Origin: an uncultured Stomatobaculum sp.
Lineage (GTDB): Bacteria; Bacillota; Clostridia; Lachnospirales; Lachnospiraceae
Assembly: GCF_937924975.1 (NCBI RefSeq)
Contig: NZ_CALEYG010000010.1
Coordinates: forward strand, 1-36,426
Direction of reading: 5' to 3'
DNA: 36,426 nucleotides
How positions within the stretch are numbered: the first letter of the stretch is position 1; the number at the start of each line of letters is the position of its first letter. Below the pieces are notes generated by a model. The model worked only from the letters and a program-made list of their open reading frames with translations, ran no database searches and was not told the origin of the DNA. A program made the translations under genes and the position numbers. Below, one piece after another: positions 15,687-24,237 of this stretch.

Positions 15687-16064
15687 ATGCAGCGCACGGA
15701 ACGATGCTTTCGTTTGTTTCGCATCGGATATGCGGTTGTCTATCAGATTTTGTTGCTGTCAGAATGCGCGAGTCAGTATATGACCGGCGGCAGGCATGAA
15801 ATTGCGGCGTTCAACCTGTTTTTGAACCATATGATGCTGGCGCTGAGTCTGTATGGCATCTTCCGCAAGGGGCAGCTCCGCGGCGATTTGCGTCTTTCGC
15901 TGAAGCTCTGCCTCGCGGCACTGGTCTGTATTTTCCTGAAAACTTTAGTTTTACAAGCAATTCCGATGCCCTTTGCCTACACCGAACTGTTAAACGGCGA
16001 GCTGGTCTTTATGGTGTACCTCTTTTACCATCAGCTCTGGTGTTACGATCCGGAGTTCTTCTGA
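15687..16064 (+). CDS. Small integral membrane protein of unknown function
   Basis: The 125-residue protein has three to four hydrophobic segments: about 9-25, 43-60 ('LFLNHMMLALSLYGIF'), 72-90 ('LCLAALVCIFLKTLVLQAI') and 103-116 ('LVFMVYLFYHQLW'). The loops are short with basic residues (KGQLRGD). I do not recognise the family. An AAAGGAG site precedes ATG 15687. It has its own strong promoter with candidate regulator repeats, and it ends 13 bases before the promoter of the SRP RNA. Its placement beside a two-component system makes a regulated membrane role plausible but unproven. Confidence 0.75.
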   Translation: MQRTERCFRLFRIGYAVVYQILLLSECASQYMTGGRHEIAAFNLFLNHMMLALSLYGIFRKGQLRGDLRLSLKLCLAALVCIFLKTLVLQAIPMPFAYTELLNGELVFMVYLFYHQLWCYDPEFF

Positions 16065-16077
16065 GTCCGGTCCTATC

Positions 16078-16107
16078 TTGACAAAGGACGGCCGCCTCCC
16101 GTATACT
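16078..16107 (+). promoter_or_regulatory. Promoter of the SRP RNA gene
   Basis: A perfect -35 TTGACA (16078-16083) and TATACT (16102-16107) have an 18-base spacer. The RNA's closing helix begins seven bases downstream. A near-consensus promoter fits a stable RNA gene. Confidence 0.85.
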
Positions 16108-16113
16108 GAAAGT

Positions 16114-16378
16114 CCGCACAGCCGGGGAGACGGCGGTTCCCTGCACCTGCAGTCCGCCATAGCAGGGGTGATATCCCGCCTCGGGCGTGCAGAGCTGTGA
16201 AGCAGCCCACGGTAAGCGGCGTAGACGCGAGGGCCCCCGCGCGGCGGACCTTTGCGAACCGTGTCAGGGCAGGAATGCAGCAGCACTAAGCAAATGCGTA
16301 CGGGCGATGCGGGATCGCCGTCGCCGAGCTGGCTGCCGCGGTAACGTTCATGGCTCCCGTTCAAAGCGGGATGTGCGG
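16114..16378 (+). ncRNA. ffs: Signal recognition particle RNA, large Gram-positive type
   Basis: The apical SRP signature 'GTCAGGGCAGGAATGCAGCAG' is present near 16262-16284 (written here in sense; the conserved parts are the GTCAGG, GGAA and AGCAGC elements that bind Ffh). The RNA ends pair: CCGCACA (16114-16120) with TGTGCGG (16372-16378). The roughly 265-base length and the extra 5'/3' regions agree with the Alu-domain-containing form of Firmicutes. It guides membrane and secreted proteins to SecYEG together with Ffh. It lies immediately upstream of the phosphofructokinase-dnaX-ybaB-recR genes. In many Firmicutes, too, the SRP RNA gene sits close to dnaX. Exact ends are inferred from pairing. 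Confidence 0.92.
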
Positions 16379-16407
16379 TTTGTTTTTGATTGATGTACAG
16401 AGGAAGA

Positions 16408-16429
16408 GACGGCAGAGCCGTCTTTTTTT
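16408..16429 (+). terminator. Intrinsic terminator of the SRP RNA
   Basis: The stem GACGGC/GCCGTC with an AGA loop is followed by seven T. It lies 30 bases after the RNA's closing helix. Confidence 0.88.
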
Positions 16430-16441
16430 CGTGGGGCTTTC

Positions 16442-16470
16442 TTGTGATATAGGCGGATCTGTCGTATACT
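16442..16470 (+). promoter_or_regulatory. Promoter of the phosphofructokinase-dnaX-recR operon
   Basis: TTGTGA (16442-16447) and TATACT (16465-16470) are 17 bases apart and 56 bases before the phosphofructokinase start. It is the only strong promoter I see for the gene train to 24167. Confidence 0.7.
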
Positions 16471-16526
16471 TTTGAAAGGTATGCGGTCGGAAATTGCGCA
16501 TACGGAAGCGTCTGGAGGAGTCGGAT

Positions 16527-17669
16527 ATGGCAGAGAGAGAAAAGTTAGAAAAAGAGAAGTTGGAGAAGGCAAAGGCAGAGAAGAAGGGCGGGCGAATCCG
16601 CGTCGGTATGCTGACCAGCGGCGGCGACTGCCAGGCGCTGAATGCGACGATGCGCGGTATCGCAAAAGCGCTCTACAATCTGTATGACAGCGTGGACATT
16701 GTCGGCTTTCGGGACGGTTATCGCGGCCTCATGTATGAGGACTACCGCCTGCTCCTGAAGAATGATTTTTCCGGCATTCTCACGCGGGGCGGCACCTTGC
16801 TCGGCACCAGCCGGCAGCCGTTCAAGCAGATGACACAACCGGACGAAAACGGCAATAACAAAGTGGAACTGATGAAGGCGACTTATCGGAAGCTGGGGCT
16901 CGACTGCCTCTGCGTGCTCGGCGGCAACGGCAGCCAGAAGACGGCCAATCTGTTGCGGCAGGAGGGGCTGAACATCGTCTCTCTGCCGAAGACCATCGAC
17001 AACGATCTCTTCGGCACGGATGAGACCTTCGGTTTCCAGAGCGCCATTGAAATCGCCTCTAACGCGATTGACTGCATTCACACGACGGCGGCTTCCCACG
17101 GCAGAGTCTTTATTGTCGAAGTCATGGGACATAAAGTCGGCTGGCTCACGCTCTATGCGGGCATTGCGGGCGGCGCGGACATCATTCTGATTCCGGAAAT
17201 TCCCTATGATATCAAGGCAATCATCGAGGCACTGCAGAAACGCCAGCGGGCGGGCAGTCGCTTCTCGATTATTGTCGTCGCGGAGGGCGCAATCTCGAAG
17301 GAGACGGCGGCGCTCAGCAAGAAGGAGAGAAAGACCAAGCTCGCATCGCGCCGTTATCCCTCGGTTGCCTACGAGATCGGCGCGGAGATTCAGGCCATCA
17401 CCGGACAGGAAGTCCGCGTGACCGTGCCGGGTCACACCCAGCGCGGCGGCGCGCCGAATCCCTATGACCGCGTGCTCTCTTCGCGTCTCGGCGCACGCGC
17501 GGCAAAGCTGATCAGCGAGGGCCGCTTCGGTGAGATGGTGGTCATCCGGAACAATGAGATCACGAGCATTCCGCTCGAGGAGTCGGCGGGCAAGTTAAAG
17601 ACCGTGGATCCGAACGCTTCGATTGTCGAAGAGGCGAGACTTCTCGGGCTCTCGTTCGGAGACCGCTGA
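16527..17669 (+). CDS. pfkA: 6-phosphofructokinase (group III-like)
   Basis: The 380-residue glycolytic enzyme phosphorylates fructose 6-phosphate. It begins with a Lys/Glu-rich extension of about 25 residues, then 'IRVGMLTSGGDCQALNATMRGI', 'GGTLLGTSR' and 'LGGNGSQKTA'. The catalytic segment 'PKTIDNDLFGTDETFGF' and the substrate block 'VEVMGHKVGWLTLYAGIAGG' follow. ATP enzymes of the E. coli type read GGDGS and PGTIDND. Here Asn replaces the Asp and Lys replaces the Gly, as in the actinobacterial/group III or PPi-related branch. The donor (ATP or PPi) cannot be settled by eye. A GGAGGAG site supports ATG 16527. dnaX follows with one base between. Confidence 0.9.
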   Translation: MAEREKLEKEKLEKAKAEKKGGRIRVGMLTSGGDCQALNATMRGIAKALYNLYDSVDIVGFRDGYRGLMYEDYRLLLKNDFSGILTRGGTLLGTSRQPFKQMTQPDENGNNKVELMKATYRKLGLDCLCVLGGNGSQKTANLLRQEGLNIVSLPKTIDNDLFGTDETFGFQSAIEIASNAIDCIHTTAASHGRVFIVEVMGHKVGWLTLYAGIAGGADIILIPEIPYDIKAIIEALQKRQRAGSRFSIIVVAEGAISKETAALSKKERKTKLASRRYPSVAYEIGAEIQAITGQEVRVTVPGHTQRGGAPNPYDRVLSSRLGARAAKLISEGRFGEMVVIRNNEITSIPLEESAGKLKTVDPNASIVEEARLLGLSFGDR

Positions 17670-17670
17670 G

Positions 17671-19266
17671 ATGGCCTATGTCGCACTTTACCGGAAGTGG
17701 AGACCGAAAAACTTTGACGAGGTAAAGGGACAGGATGCCGTCTGCACGGCACTCCGGAACCAGATTGAGACGGGGCGTGTGGGGCACGCCTATCTCTTCT
17801 GCGGAACCAGGGGCACGGGAAAGACAAGTGTCGCCAAGATTATGGCGCGCGCCGTCAACTGCGAAAACCCGGTCAACGGAAATCCCTGCGGGGTCTGCGC
17901 ATCCTGTCGAGCGATTCTCTCGGAGAGCTCGATGAATGTGCAGGAGATTGACGCGGCGTCGAACAACGGTGTCGACAACATCCGCGACATCAAGGAGCAG
18001 GTGCAATATCCGCCGACCGACGGCAAGTACCGGGTCTTTATCATCGACGAGGTGCACATGCTCTCGAGCGGCGCGTTCAACGCGCTTTTAAAGACGCTGG
18101 AAGAGCCGCCGTCCTATGTGATTTTTATTCTCGCGACAACGGAGCAGAGCAGAATTCCGGTCACAGTGTTGTCCCGCTGCCAGCGCTATGATTTCCGGCG
18201 CATCACGACGGATACCATTGCGGCGCGGCTTACGGAACTCGCAGCTGCCGAGCATATTCGGGCGGAAGAGGCCGCACTGCGCTACATCGCGGCGCAGGCG
18301 GACGGCGCGATGCGCGATGCGCTGAGTCTGCTCGACGAGTGTGTCGCCTTTTGTCCGGACGGAGAGATCCGCTATGAGGCCGTGCTGAACATACTCGGTG
18401 CGGTGGATGTCGAGGTCTTCTCGAAACTGTTTCGCGCCCTGCTCTACGGCAAGACCGGTGAGGCGCTGGCACTTCTCAACCGTGCCTTTCTCGAGGGTCG
18501 GGAACTCGGGCAGTTCAATGCGGACTTCCTCTGGTACCTCCGGAACCTGCTGGTCTTAAAGACGGCGGAACACGCCGAGGGACTTGTGGACAGCGCGGGC
18601 GAGCGCTTGCAACTGCTCCGCGCGGATGCGGAACTCGCGAATAAGGCCGTGTTGCTCCGGGCAATCCGCGTGCAGGCGGAGCTGTCCCAACAGCTTCGCT
18701 ATGCGTCCGATAAGCGGACGCTCACGGAGCTCGCGCTGATACGGCTTGCGGAACCGGAGATGGACACCGACGGCGATGCGCTGCTCTCGCGGATTGCGCG
18801 CCTTGAGAAGCGCCTGCAGGATGTCGCAAAGAACGGTATCCCGGTCGCGGCGTCTGTAACGCCCGTGCCTGCGGAGACGGAAGTCGCGCCGGAAAATACA
18901 GCGCGCGCGGAAGTCAAAGAAATTGCCCTGTCGCGTCCCGCTTACGAGGACTTCATGAAAGTCCGGAGTGAGCTCGGCAGCATTGCGGAGAGTCTCGGCG
19001 GTATGTACGCCCCGGCACTCCACAGTTGCGAGCTCATTGCGGAAGAGAGCGGCAAGCTGACCGTCTGTTGTCCCAACGAGGTGACGGAAGGCGTTCTCGG
19101 CAACGGGGGACTTGACGCTCTGCGGGACTGTCTGCGGGAGCGCTACGGCAAGGAGTTTCAACTGGGGCTCGCGCGAAAGACCGGTCAGACGTCGGCGCGG
19201 AGCTATCGCATGACAGAGGAAGAACTGCGGGAACAAATTCATTTTCCGCTGGAGCGGGAAGAATGA
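17671..19266 (+). CDS. dnaX: DNA polymerase III subunits gamma/tau
   Basis: The 531-residue clamp-loader ATPase loads the sliding clamp at the replication fork. It begins 'MAYVALYRKWRPKNFDEVKG' and has Walker A 'GTRGTGKTS' (Lys51). Zinc ligands are Cys64, Cys73, Cys76 and Cys79. Walker B is 'FIIDEVHML' and the sensor/arginine finger is 'VLSRCQRYDF'. After about residue 370 the sequence becomes a less conserved tau-like tail. The upstream start of the same frame lies inside the phosphofructokinase gene, so ATG 17671, one base after that gene's stop, is chosen. The dnaX-ybaB-recR order is a conserved bacterial arrangement. No frameshift signal for a separate gamma form was found. Confidence 0.96.
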   Translation: MAYVALYRKWRPKNFDEVKGQDAVCTALRNQIETGRVGHAYLFCGTRGTGKTSVAKIMARAVNCENPVNGNPCGVCASCRAILSESSMNVQEIDAASNNGVDNIRDIKEQVQYPPTDGKYRVFIIDEVHMLSSGAFNALLKTLEEPPSYVIFILATTEQSRIPVTVLSRCQRYDFRRITTDTIAARLTELAAAEHIRAEEAALRYIAAQADGAMRDALSLLDECVAFCPDGEIRYEAVLNILGAVDVEVFSKLFRALLYGKTGEALALLNRAFLEGRELGQFNADFLWYLRNLLVLKTAEHAEGLVDSAGERLQLLRADAELANKAVLLRAIRVQAELSQQLRYASDKRTLTELALIRLAEPEMDTDGDALLSRIARLEKRLQDVAKNGIPVAASVTPVPAETEVAPENTARAEVKEIALSRPAYEDFMKVRSELGSIAESLGGMYAPALHSCELIAEESGKLTVCCPNEVTEGVLGNGGLDALRDCLRERYGKEFQLGLARKTGQTSARSYRMTEEELREQIHFPLEREE

Positions 19267-19302
19267 GTGCGCCGCAGGCAGTAAAATACAGGAGAAAAAA
19301 AT

Positions 19303-19623
19303 ATGGCAAGATTTAACGGTATGCCCGGCAACGCAAACAATATGATGAAACAGCTCCAGAAGATGCAGAAGCAGATGGAGGAGCAGGCAAAGGCTTTCGA
19401 GAGCAAGGAGTTTGAGGCGACGGCCGGCGGCGGCGCGGTGCGCGTCACGGTGGTCGGTGGCCGGGAAGTCAGTAAGATTACGCTGGACAAGGACGCCGTG
19501 GATCCGGATGATGTCGAGATGCTGGAGGACCTCATCAAGGCGGCGGTCAATGAGGCGCTTCGCATGGCGGAGGCCGAGAATCAGCAGATGATGGGCAAGC
19601 TGACCGGCGGACTGCCTTTCTAA
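19303..19623 (+). CDS. ybaB: YbaB/EbfC family nucleoid-associated protein
   Basis: The 106-residue DNA-binding protein has a helical N-terminus 'MMKQLQKMQKQMEEQAKAF'. The family core follows, 'ATAGGGAVRVTVVGGREV' and 'KITLDKDAVDPDDVEMLEDL', ending 'MGKLTGGLPF', a typical YbaB C-terminus. The protein forms dimers that bind DNA broadly. It sits between dnaX and recR as in many bacteria. AGGAG is present upstream. Confidence 0.95.
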   Translation: MARFNGMPGNANNMMKQLQKMQKQMEEQAKAFESKEFEATAGGGAVRVTVVGGREVSKITLDKDAVDPDDVEMLEDLIKAAVNEALRMAEAENQQMMGKLTGGLPF

Positions 19624-19650
19624 AGGAAAAGAGTAAAAGAACGGATTTTC

Positions 19651-20247
19651 ATGGATTATTACGGCAAACAAATCACGAGACTCATGGAAGAACTCTCCGC
19701 GCTGCCGGGGGTCGGCAGAAAGTCCGCGCAGCGCCTTGCGTTTCATATCATCAATATGCCGACGGAACGCGTCGCGTCTCTGACCGATGCCATTCGCAGC
19801 GCGCGGCAGAACGTGCGCTATTGCAAGGAATGTTTTACCCTGACCGATGAGGAGCTCTGCCCGATTTGCAAGAGCGCAAAGCGCAATCACCGGCAGATTA
19901 TGGTGGTCGAGAACACGAGAGATCTCGCCGCCTACGAAAAAACGGGAAAATACGAAGGCGTCTACCATGTGTTGCACGGTGCCATTTCACCGATGCTCGG
20001 CATAGGACCCTCGGACATCAAGCTAAAAGAACTGATGCGGCGTCTGGAGGGCGATGTGGAGGAGGTCATCATTGCAACGAACCCGAGTCTGGAGGGTGAG
20101 ACTACCGCGATGTACATCGCGAAGCTCGTGAAACCGACAGGCATTAAAGTCTCCAGAATTGCGAGCGGGGTTCCGGTGGGCGGCGATCTGGAATATATCG
20201 ATGAGGTCACGCTCCTGCGTGCCCTGGAAGGAAGAACGGAGCTTTAA
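19651..20247 (+). CDS. recR: Recombination mediator RecR
   Basis: The 198-residue protein works with RecO/RecF to load RecA at gaps. It shows the helix-hairpin-helix 'ALPGVGRKSAQRLAFHII', the C4 zinc finger 'CKECFTLTDEELCPIC' (four Cys from about residue 57) and the Toprim domain 'IMVVENTRDLAAYEKTG'. The Walker-like 'GIGPSDIKLKELMRR' and 'PSLEGETTAMYI' complete the match. The length equals the family norm. The ribosome site upstream is weak (AAAGGAAA, distant). Confidence 0.96.
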   Translation: MDYYGKQITRLMEELSALPGVGRKSAQRLAFHIINMPTERVASLTDAIRSARQNVRYCKECFTLTDEELCPICKSAKRNHRQIMVVENTRDLAAYEKTGKYEGVYHVLHGAISPMLGIGPSDIKLKELMRRLEGDVEEVIIATNPSLEGETTAMYIAKLVKPTGIKVSRIASGVPVGGDLEYIDEVTLLRALEGRTEL

Positions 20248-20265
20248 GAGGCGGAAAGGAAGCGG

Positions 20266-23200
20266 ATGGACAAGCACGAACTGAACGTAAAAGTGGAGCA
20301 GATGCGCAAGCAGGCGGGGCTTGGTGACTATCAGACGGCAATGAAGATTGCCGATAAAATCGACTGGAGACGCGTGTCGAATGTGAGTCTCCTGACGCAG
20401 GTCTCCGAGATTTACGAAAAGAACGAAAAGTATCGGGAGGCAAAGGATATTCTGCTCCTCGCGGTCGAGAGAACACCGATGGGGCGGGGCTTGCTCTTTA
20501 AATTGACGCAGCTTGCCCTGAAGGTCGGGAGCATTGACGAGGCGGAGGAGTGCTTCGAGGAATTTCAGAAGCTCGCGCCGCAGGATTCCCGCCAGAAGCT
20601 GCTTCGCTATCAGATTTTAAAGGCGAAGGGCGCACAGCCGCCGCAGCTGATTCCGCCGCTCGAAGAGTATGTGAATGAGGAAATCTCCGAAGAGTGGATG
20701 TACGAGCTCGCCGAGCTCTACCATAAGGCGGGAATGCGGGATGCCTGCCTGGATCTTTGCGACCGCATTACCATACTCTTCGGATCCGGCGAGTGGGTGC
20801 AGAAAGCACTGCGCTTAAAGGCCGAGGGCGAGGGTGAGCCGCTGAACGAATACCAGCAGAGCATTGCCGGAGAAATTTATTACCAGCCGGCAAGCTCGCC
20901 GCGTCAGAATGCCGTGCGGGAGACGGCGCCGGTGACACCGGCATTTTCACAGGCCGTAGCGGTGATTCCGGAGTTTTCGTTGCAGCCGCAGGAGGCAGTG
21001 CCGCCTGTCATGACAGCGACAGCGACCGTACCGCCTTTCACAGCGGCACCGGAGACCGTACTGCCGCCCACCGCAGCGCCGGTTGCCGCACCGCAGTACA
21101 CGGAGAGTGTGCCGTACGGCAATACGGCAGTTCAGGAGACGGCGGTGCCGCAGCCCGCAGTCGCAATGCCGCAGTATGTCGGCGGCGCAGCGGCAGGGAT
21201 AGCGCCGCAGCCGATGGCGGCGCAGACGGCGCCGGAAATCCCGGCGGCATCGAATCCCGCCCCGGTACCCACGCAGGCGCTGACCGAGCCGTATGCGGCG
21301 GCGCAGGAGGATCGCTATCGCAATGTGCCGACCTTCCAAACGGCGACGGCGGCGACGACCGGTGTGCCTTCGTGGACGGAGGCCGTGCAGCCGCAGGAGG
21401 CGCCCGCGCAGAACGATATTGATGCAGAAATCGACGCGCATCTCCGCCGCCTCGAGGAGGAGAAACTCGGGCGCAAGGTCGCGACAATGTCTTCCCAGTC
21501 GCAGAGCGCGGCGTATATGCAGGCCGAGACGGAAAGCATGCAGACAGCGGCACTGTCAGCCGCGGGAGCGGGAAGTGTGCCGACCTTAGAGCATGCGGCA
21601 GTGACGGAGAGCGCGCCGGTTGCGGATCCGCGCACAGTAGAACAGCGCTATCGCGAGGAGAGTTCCCGCCCTTCGCGCGAATATGTGGTGTCGACCGAGC
21701 AGCGCGCGGCCGATTCCGAATTTCCGGGCACCGAGCAGCTCATGGTGGACAGACTTCGCTATGAGGAAGAGAGCGCGGCAGCCAGAGCGCGGGCGGCGGC
21801 GCGCGCCAGCGAGACCGAAGAGGAGCTGAGATCCCGCGAAGCGAAGCTCGATGAGACCAAGGTGTTGCCGAAACTCCCCGGACAGGAGAGACGGGAACAG
21901 CTCGCGCGGGAGGAGGCGGAACTGCGCCGCCTTGAGCAGGACAAAGAGGCGGAGCTGATTCAGAAGCCCGCCGAGAAGCCCGGGGAGACTGCGGCTGTCG
22001 TCGAAGAGACGCCTGTCAAGGCAACCGGGAGTGCGGAGACCGCGACTGCCGTCGAAGAGACGCCTGTCAAGGCGGCGGAGATTGCGGCTGTCCCCGCGGA
22101 ACAGGTCGCAGAGAAGACAGACGAGCAGACCGCGGAAGCGGCGACAGGCAAACCGGAGACGGCAGCCCCCGCCGTGGCGGAAGCGGCGGCACCGGAGGAG
22201 AAAGCGGCAGCGACTACACCGGCGGTAGAACGTGCCGTGAGCACTGCGAAGGAGCCGCTTGCGGAAGAGGCAGCAGCCGCAGAGTACAGACCGAAGCAGC
22301 CGAAACTGCTCCGGACGCCGGGCTCATTCAACGCATTGATTGAGGGAAGGACACCGGAAGAGGGATTGCAGGGGGCGGTGGAGCGCCTCAAGGAGGCGCA
22401 GGCCGTGACCGGCTTCAAGCGTCCCGCGGCCAAGGTGAAGGCAGAGCGCCTGAATGTCTACGGCGTCCGCAATTCTGCGGAGAAGACCGCAGGCCGAGAC
22501 CTCATCATTGAGGAGGCGGGCGATTTGAGCGATGTGAGCCTCAGCGAACTGATTCAGCTGATCGCCGCGGACGGCGGCATGCGCACCGTGCTTCTGATTG
22601 ACAATCCGTTACAGCTCACCAGACTCCGCGCGTCGCACCCGGAAGTGGAAAAGGTCTTCCACACGGCGGATAAGCGCGAGGATGTAAAGGCATACTTTGC
22701 GGCGGAAGCGAAGTACCGGGAGGCCGAGGCACGTCGCCAGGAAGAAGTGACAAAGAGTGCCCTGGAGGCAAAGGAAGCGCGCCGCAAGGAAGAAGAAGCG
22801 CGTCGCAGGGAAGGAGCGCTTCAGGCGGCCGCGGCAAAAGAAGCGGCGGAGAGAGAAAGAGTCGAGGCCGAGAAAAAGGCTACGGAAGCGGAGAGGGAAA
22901 AGCTCGCCAAGGCGCGGGAGAACAATGTAGTGCAGGCGAACGGCGCAGCACCGGCAACGAGTGCTGTCGAAGAAGAGACCGTACAGGTGCGCACCGCACC
23001 GCAGACCAGGGCGGAGGACAGAGAGAGACCGCAGGCCGCGGGAGCAGCGCAGGTCACGGAAGCGGCGCAGGCGGTAACACGCCAGGCGCGCACGCATGCG
23101 GAGGACCTCGCAAAACTGGAGGCCGATAAGAAGCGTCTCTATGAGAACGAGCCGATGACCAAGGATGCGTTTGCAAACTACGCGGCGGTCTACGCGCGCA

Positions 23201-23430
23201 ATATCGACTGTGTGATTACGGGCAAGAGCATGAATGCCCTCTACGAGCGGATTGAGCTTCTGCAGGCGGACAATGTAAAGCTCACGCGGAAAAATGCGGA
23301 GACTCTGATTGAAGAAGCGGCCGATCGCGCGGAGAAGCCGCCGCTCAGCAGAAGACTCGGCGGGCTCTTCTCCAAGCGCTATAACAAAGATGGGCTCCTG
23401 ATTCTGAAGGAAGAGGATTTCCTCGGCTGA
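20266..23430 (+). CDS. Large TPR/disordered protein with a C-terminal AAA+-like remnant
   Basis: The 1054-residue protein has three zones. Residues 1-200 are helical TPR-like, with 'DKIDWRRVSNVSLLTQVSEIYE' and 'WMYELAELYHKAGMRDACLDLCD' blocks, as in an uncharacterised Lachnospiraceae family found after recR. Residues about 210-720 are Ala/Pro/Gln/Glu-rich low complexity. From about 730 a block 'LIIEEAGDLSDVSLSELIQLI' then 'RTVLLIDNPLQLTRLRASHPEVEKVF' resembles the Walker-B-to-sensor-1 part of CbbX/SpoVK AAA+ ATPases. A charged helix (about 815-895) interrupts it, and the end reads 'ERIELLQADNVKLTRKNAE' to 'KRYNKDGLLILKEEDF'. No Walker A is visible, so ATPase activity is doubtful. It starts 18 bases after recR and overlaps the next gene by one base. 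Confidence 0.85.
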   Translation: MDKHELNVKVEQMRKQAGLGDYQTAMKIADKIDWRRVSNVSLLTQVSEIYEKNEKYREAKDILLLAVERTPMGRGLLFKLTQLALKVGSIDEAEECFEEFQKLAPQDSRQKLLRYQILKAKGAQPPQLIPPLEEYVNEEISEEWMYELAELYHKAGMRDACLDLCDRITILFGSGEWVQKALRLKAEGEGEPLNEYQQSIAGEIYYQPASSPRQNAVRETAPVTPAFSQAVAVIPEFSLQPQEAVPPVMTATATVPPFTAAPETVLPPTAAPVAAPQYTESVPYGNTAVQETAVPQPAVAMPQYVGGAAAGIAPQPMAAQTAPEIPAASNPAPVPTQALTEPYAAAQEDRYRNVPTFQTATAATTGVPSWTEAVQPQEAPAQNDIDAEIDAHLRRLEEEKLGRKVATMSSQSQSAAYMQAETESMQTAALSAAGAGSVPTLEHAAVTESAPVADPRTVEQRYREESSRPSREYVVSTEQRAADSEFPGTEQLMVDRLRYEEESAAARARAAARASETEEELRSREAKLDETKVLPKLPGQERREQLAREEAELRRLEQDKEAELIQKPAEKPGETAAVVEETPVKATGSAETATAVEETPVKAAEIAAVPAEQVAEKTDEQTAEAATGKPETAAPAVAEAAAPEEKAAATTPAVERAVSTAKEPLAEEAAAAEYRPKQPKLLRTPGSFNALIEGRTPEEGLQGAVERLKEAQAVTGFKRPAAKVKAERLNVYGVRNSAEKTAGRDLIIEEAGDLSDVSLSELIQLIAADGGMRTVLLIDNPLQLTRLRASHPEVEKVFHTADKREDVKAYFAAEAKYREAEARRQEEVTKSALEAKEARRKEEEARRREGALQAAAAKEAAERERVEAEKKATEAEREKLAKARENNVVQANGAAPATSAVEEETVQVRTAPQTRAEDRERPQAAGAAQVTEAAQAVTRQARTHAEDLAKLEADKKRLYENEPMTKDAFANYAAVYARNIDCVITGKSMNALYERIELLQADNVKLTRKNAETLIEEAADRAEKPPLSRRLGGLFSKRYNKDGLLILKEEDFLG

Positions 23431-24167
23431 TGGCAGTGCAACTCAGCGCCTGGCTTGATCGGAACTGGTTCGCGCTGCTCGTCGCCCTGTTTCTGCTCGG
23501 AATGATGCTGGACGGCCACCGGCGGGGCTTTCTTCGCCTCGCGGTGAGCGCCCTTGCCCTGATTCTGACAACCCTGTTTGCGCGGACGGCGCTGCCGGGA
23601 ACGGCGAGTTTTCTCGCAAAGAACACAGGCTTACAGACGGCCGCGGAGCGCTACATTTCCGAGAAGACAGGTCTGGATACCGTGACGGACCGCCAGATTG
23701 ATGACACGGCGGGGCAGGACCGCGTGATTGAAAATCTGCCCATTCCGGACAGCCTGAAAGCCGGACTTCGCACCAACAATACGTCGACAAACTGGGAAGC
23801 GCTCGGCGCAACCGGTTTTCAGCAGTATGCGGCGGATTTCCTGGGGCGAACACTTTTAAACTACTTCGGTTTCAGCCTGCTGTTTATACTGTTTCGCATG
23901 TTGCTGCATCTTCTGATGCGCGTGCTGAATCTCTTTACAGCACTCCCGATTATTCACGGAATCAACCAGATTGCGGGAGCCGTGCTGGGACTCGCAGAAG
24001 GCTTCTTTTTCCTCTGGTTCGGCTTTATTCTCCTGAATCTCTTTCAATACACGCCGCTTGGCAGCGGGGTGCTGGAGTGCATTGAGGCGACAGGCTGGCT
24101 CAGTTTCCTCTACCGAAACAATCTGTTGCTCACAGCGCTCGGCAATCTCTGGCAGGGCTTGCTCTGA
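23430..24167 (+). CDS. CvpA-family membrane protein
   Basis: The 245-residue protein has an N-terminal helix 'WFALLVALFLLGMMLDGHRRGF' with the family's small loop, a second helix, an extracytoplasmic stretch of about 75 residues and two or three C-terminal helices. The last include 'LLFILFRMLLHLLMRVLNLF' and 'INQIAGAVLGLAEGFFFLWF', the conserved CvpA end motif (N..-GA--G---G). CvpA proteins are linked to envelope functions and, in E. coli, colicin V production. ATG overlaps the previous stop (TGATG). It is the last gene before a strong terminator. Confidence 0.88.
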   Translation: MAVQLSAWLDRNWFALLVALFLLGMMLDGHRRGFLRLAVSALALILTTLFARTALPGTASFLAKNTGLQTAAERYISEKTGLDTVTDRQIDDTAGQDRVIENLPIPDSLKAGLRTNNTSTNWEALGATGFQQYAADFLGRTLLNYFGFSLLFILFRMLLHLLMRVLNLFTALPIIHGINQIAGAVLGLAEGFFFLWFGFILLNLFQYTPLGSGVLECIEATGWLSFLYRNNLLLTALGNLWQGLL

Positions 24168-24187
24168 GCGATATGAAACCGCAAATC

Positions 24188-24221
24188 AAAAGCCCCGAAT
24201 CCGATGGATTCGGGGCTTTTT
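24188..24221. terminator. Bidirectional intrinsic terminator
   Basis: The stem GCCCCGAATCC/GGATTCGGGGC with a GAT loop has A-run and T-run flanks. It ends the pfkA-cvpA gene train and can also end the convergent leftward gene at 24238. Confidence 0.94.
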
Positions 24222-24237
24222 CCTATCTTTTTCGAAG

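Noticed and set aside
20890..22300. Low-complexity Ala/Pro/Glu region as a tandem-repeat or CRISPR-like array
   Set aside because: The units are irregular and in frame with one long protein. There are no constant repeats with unique spacers.
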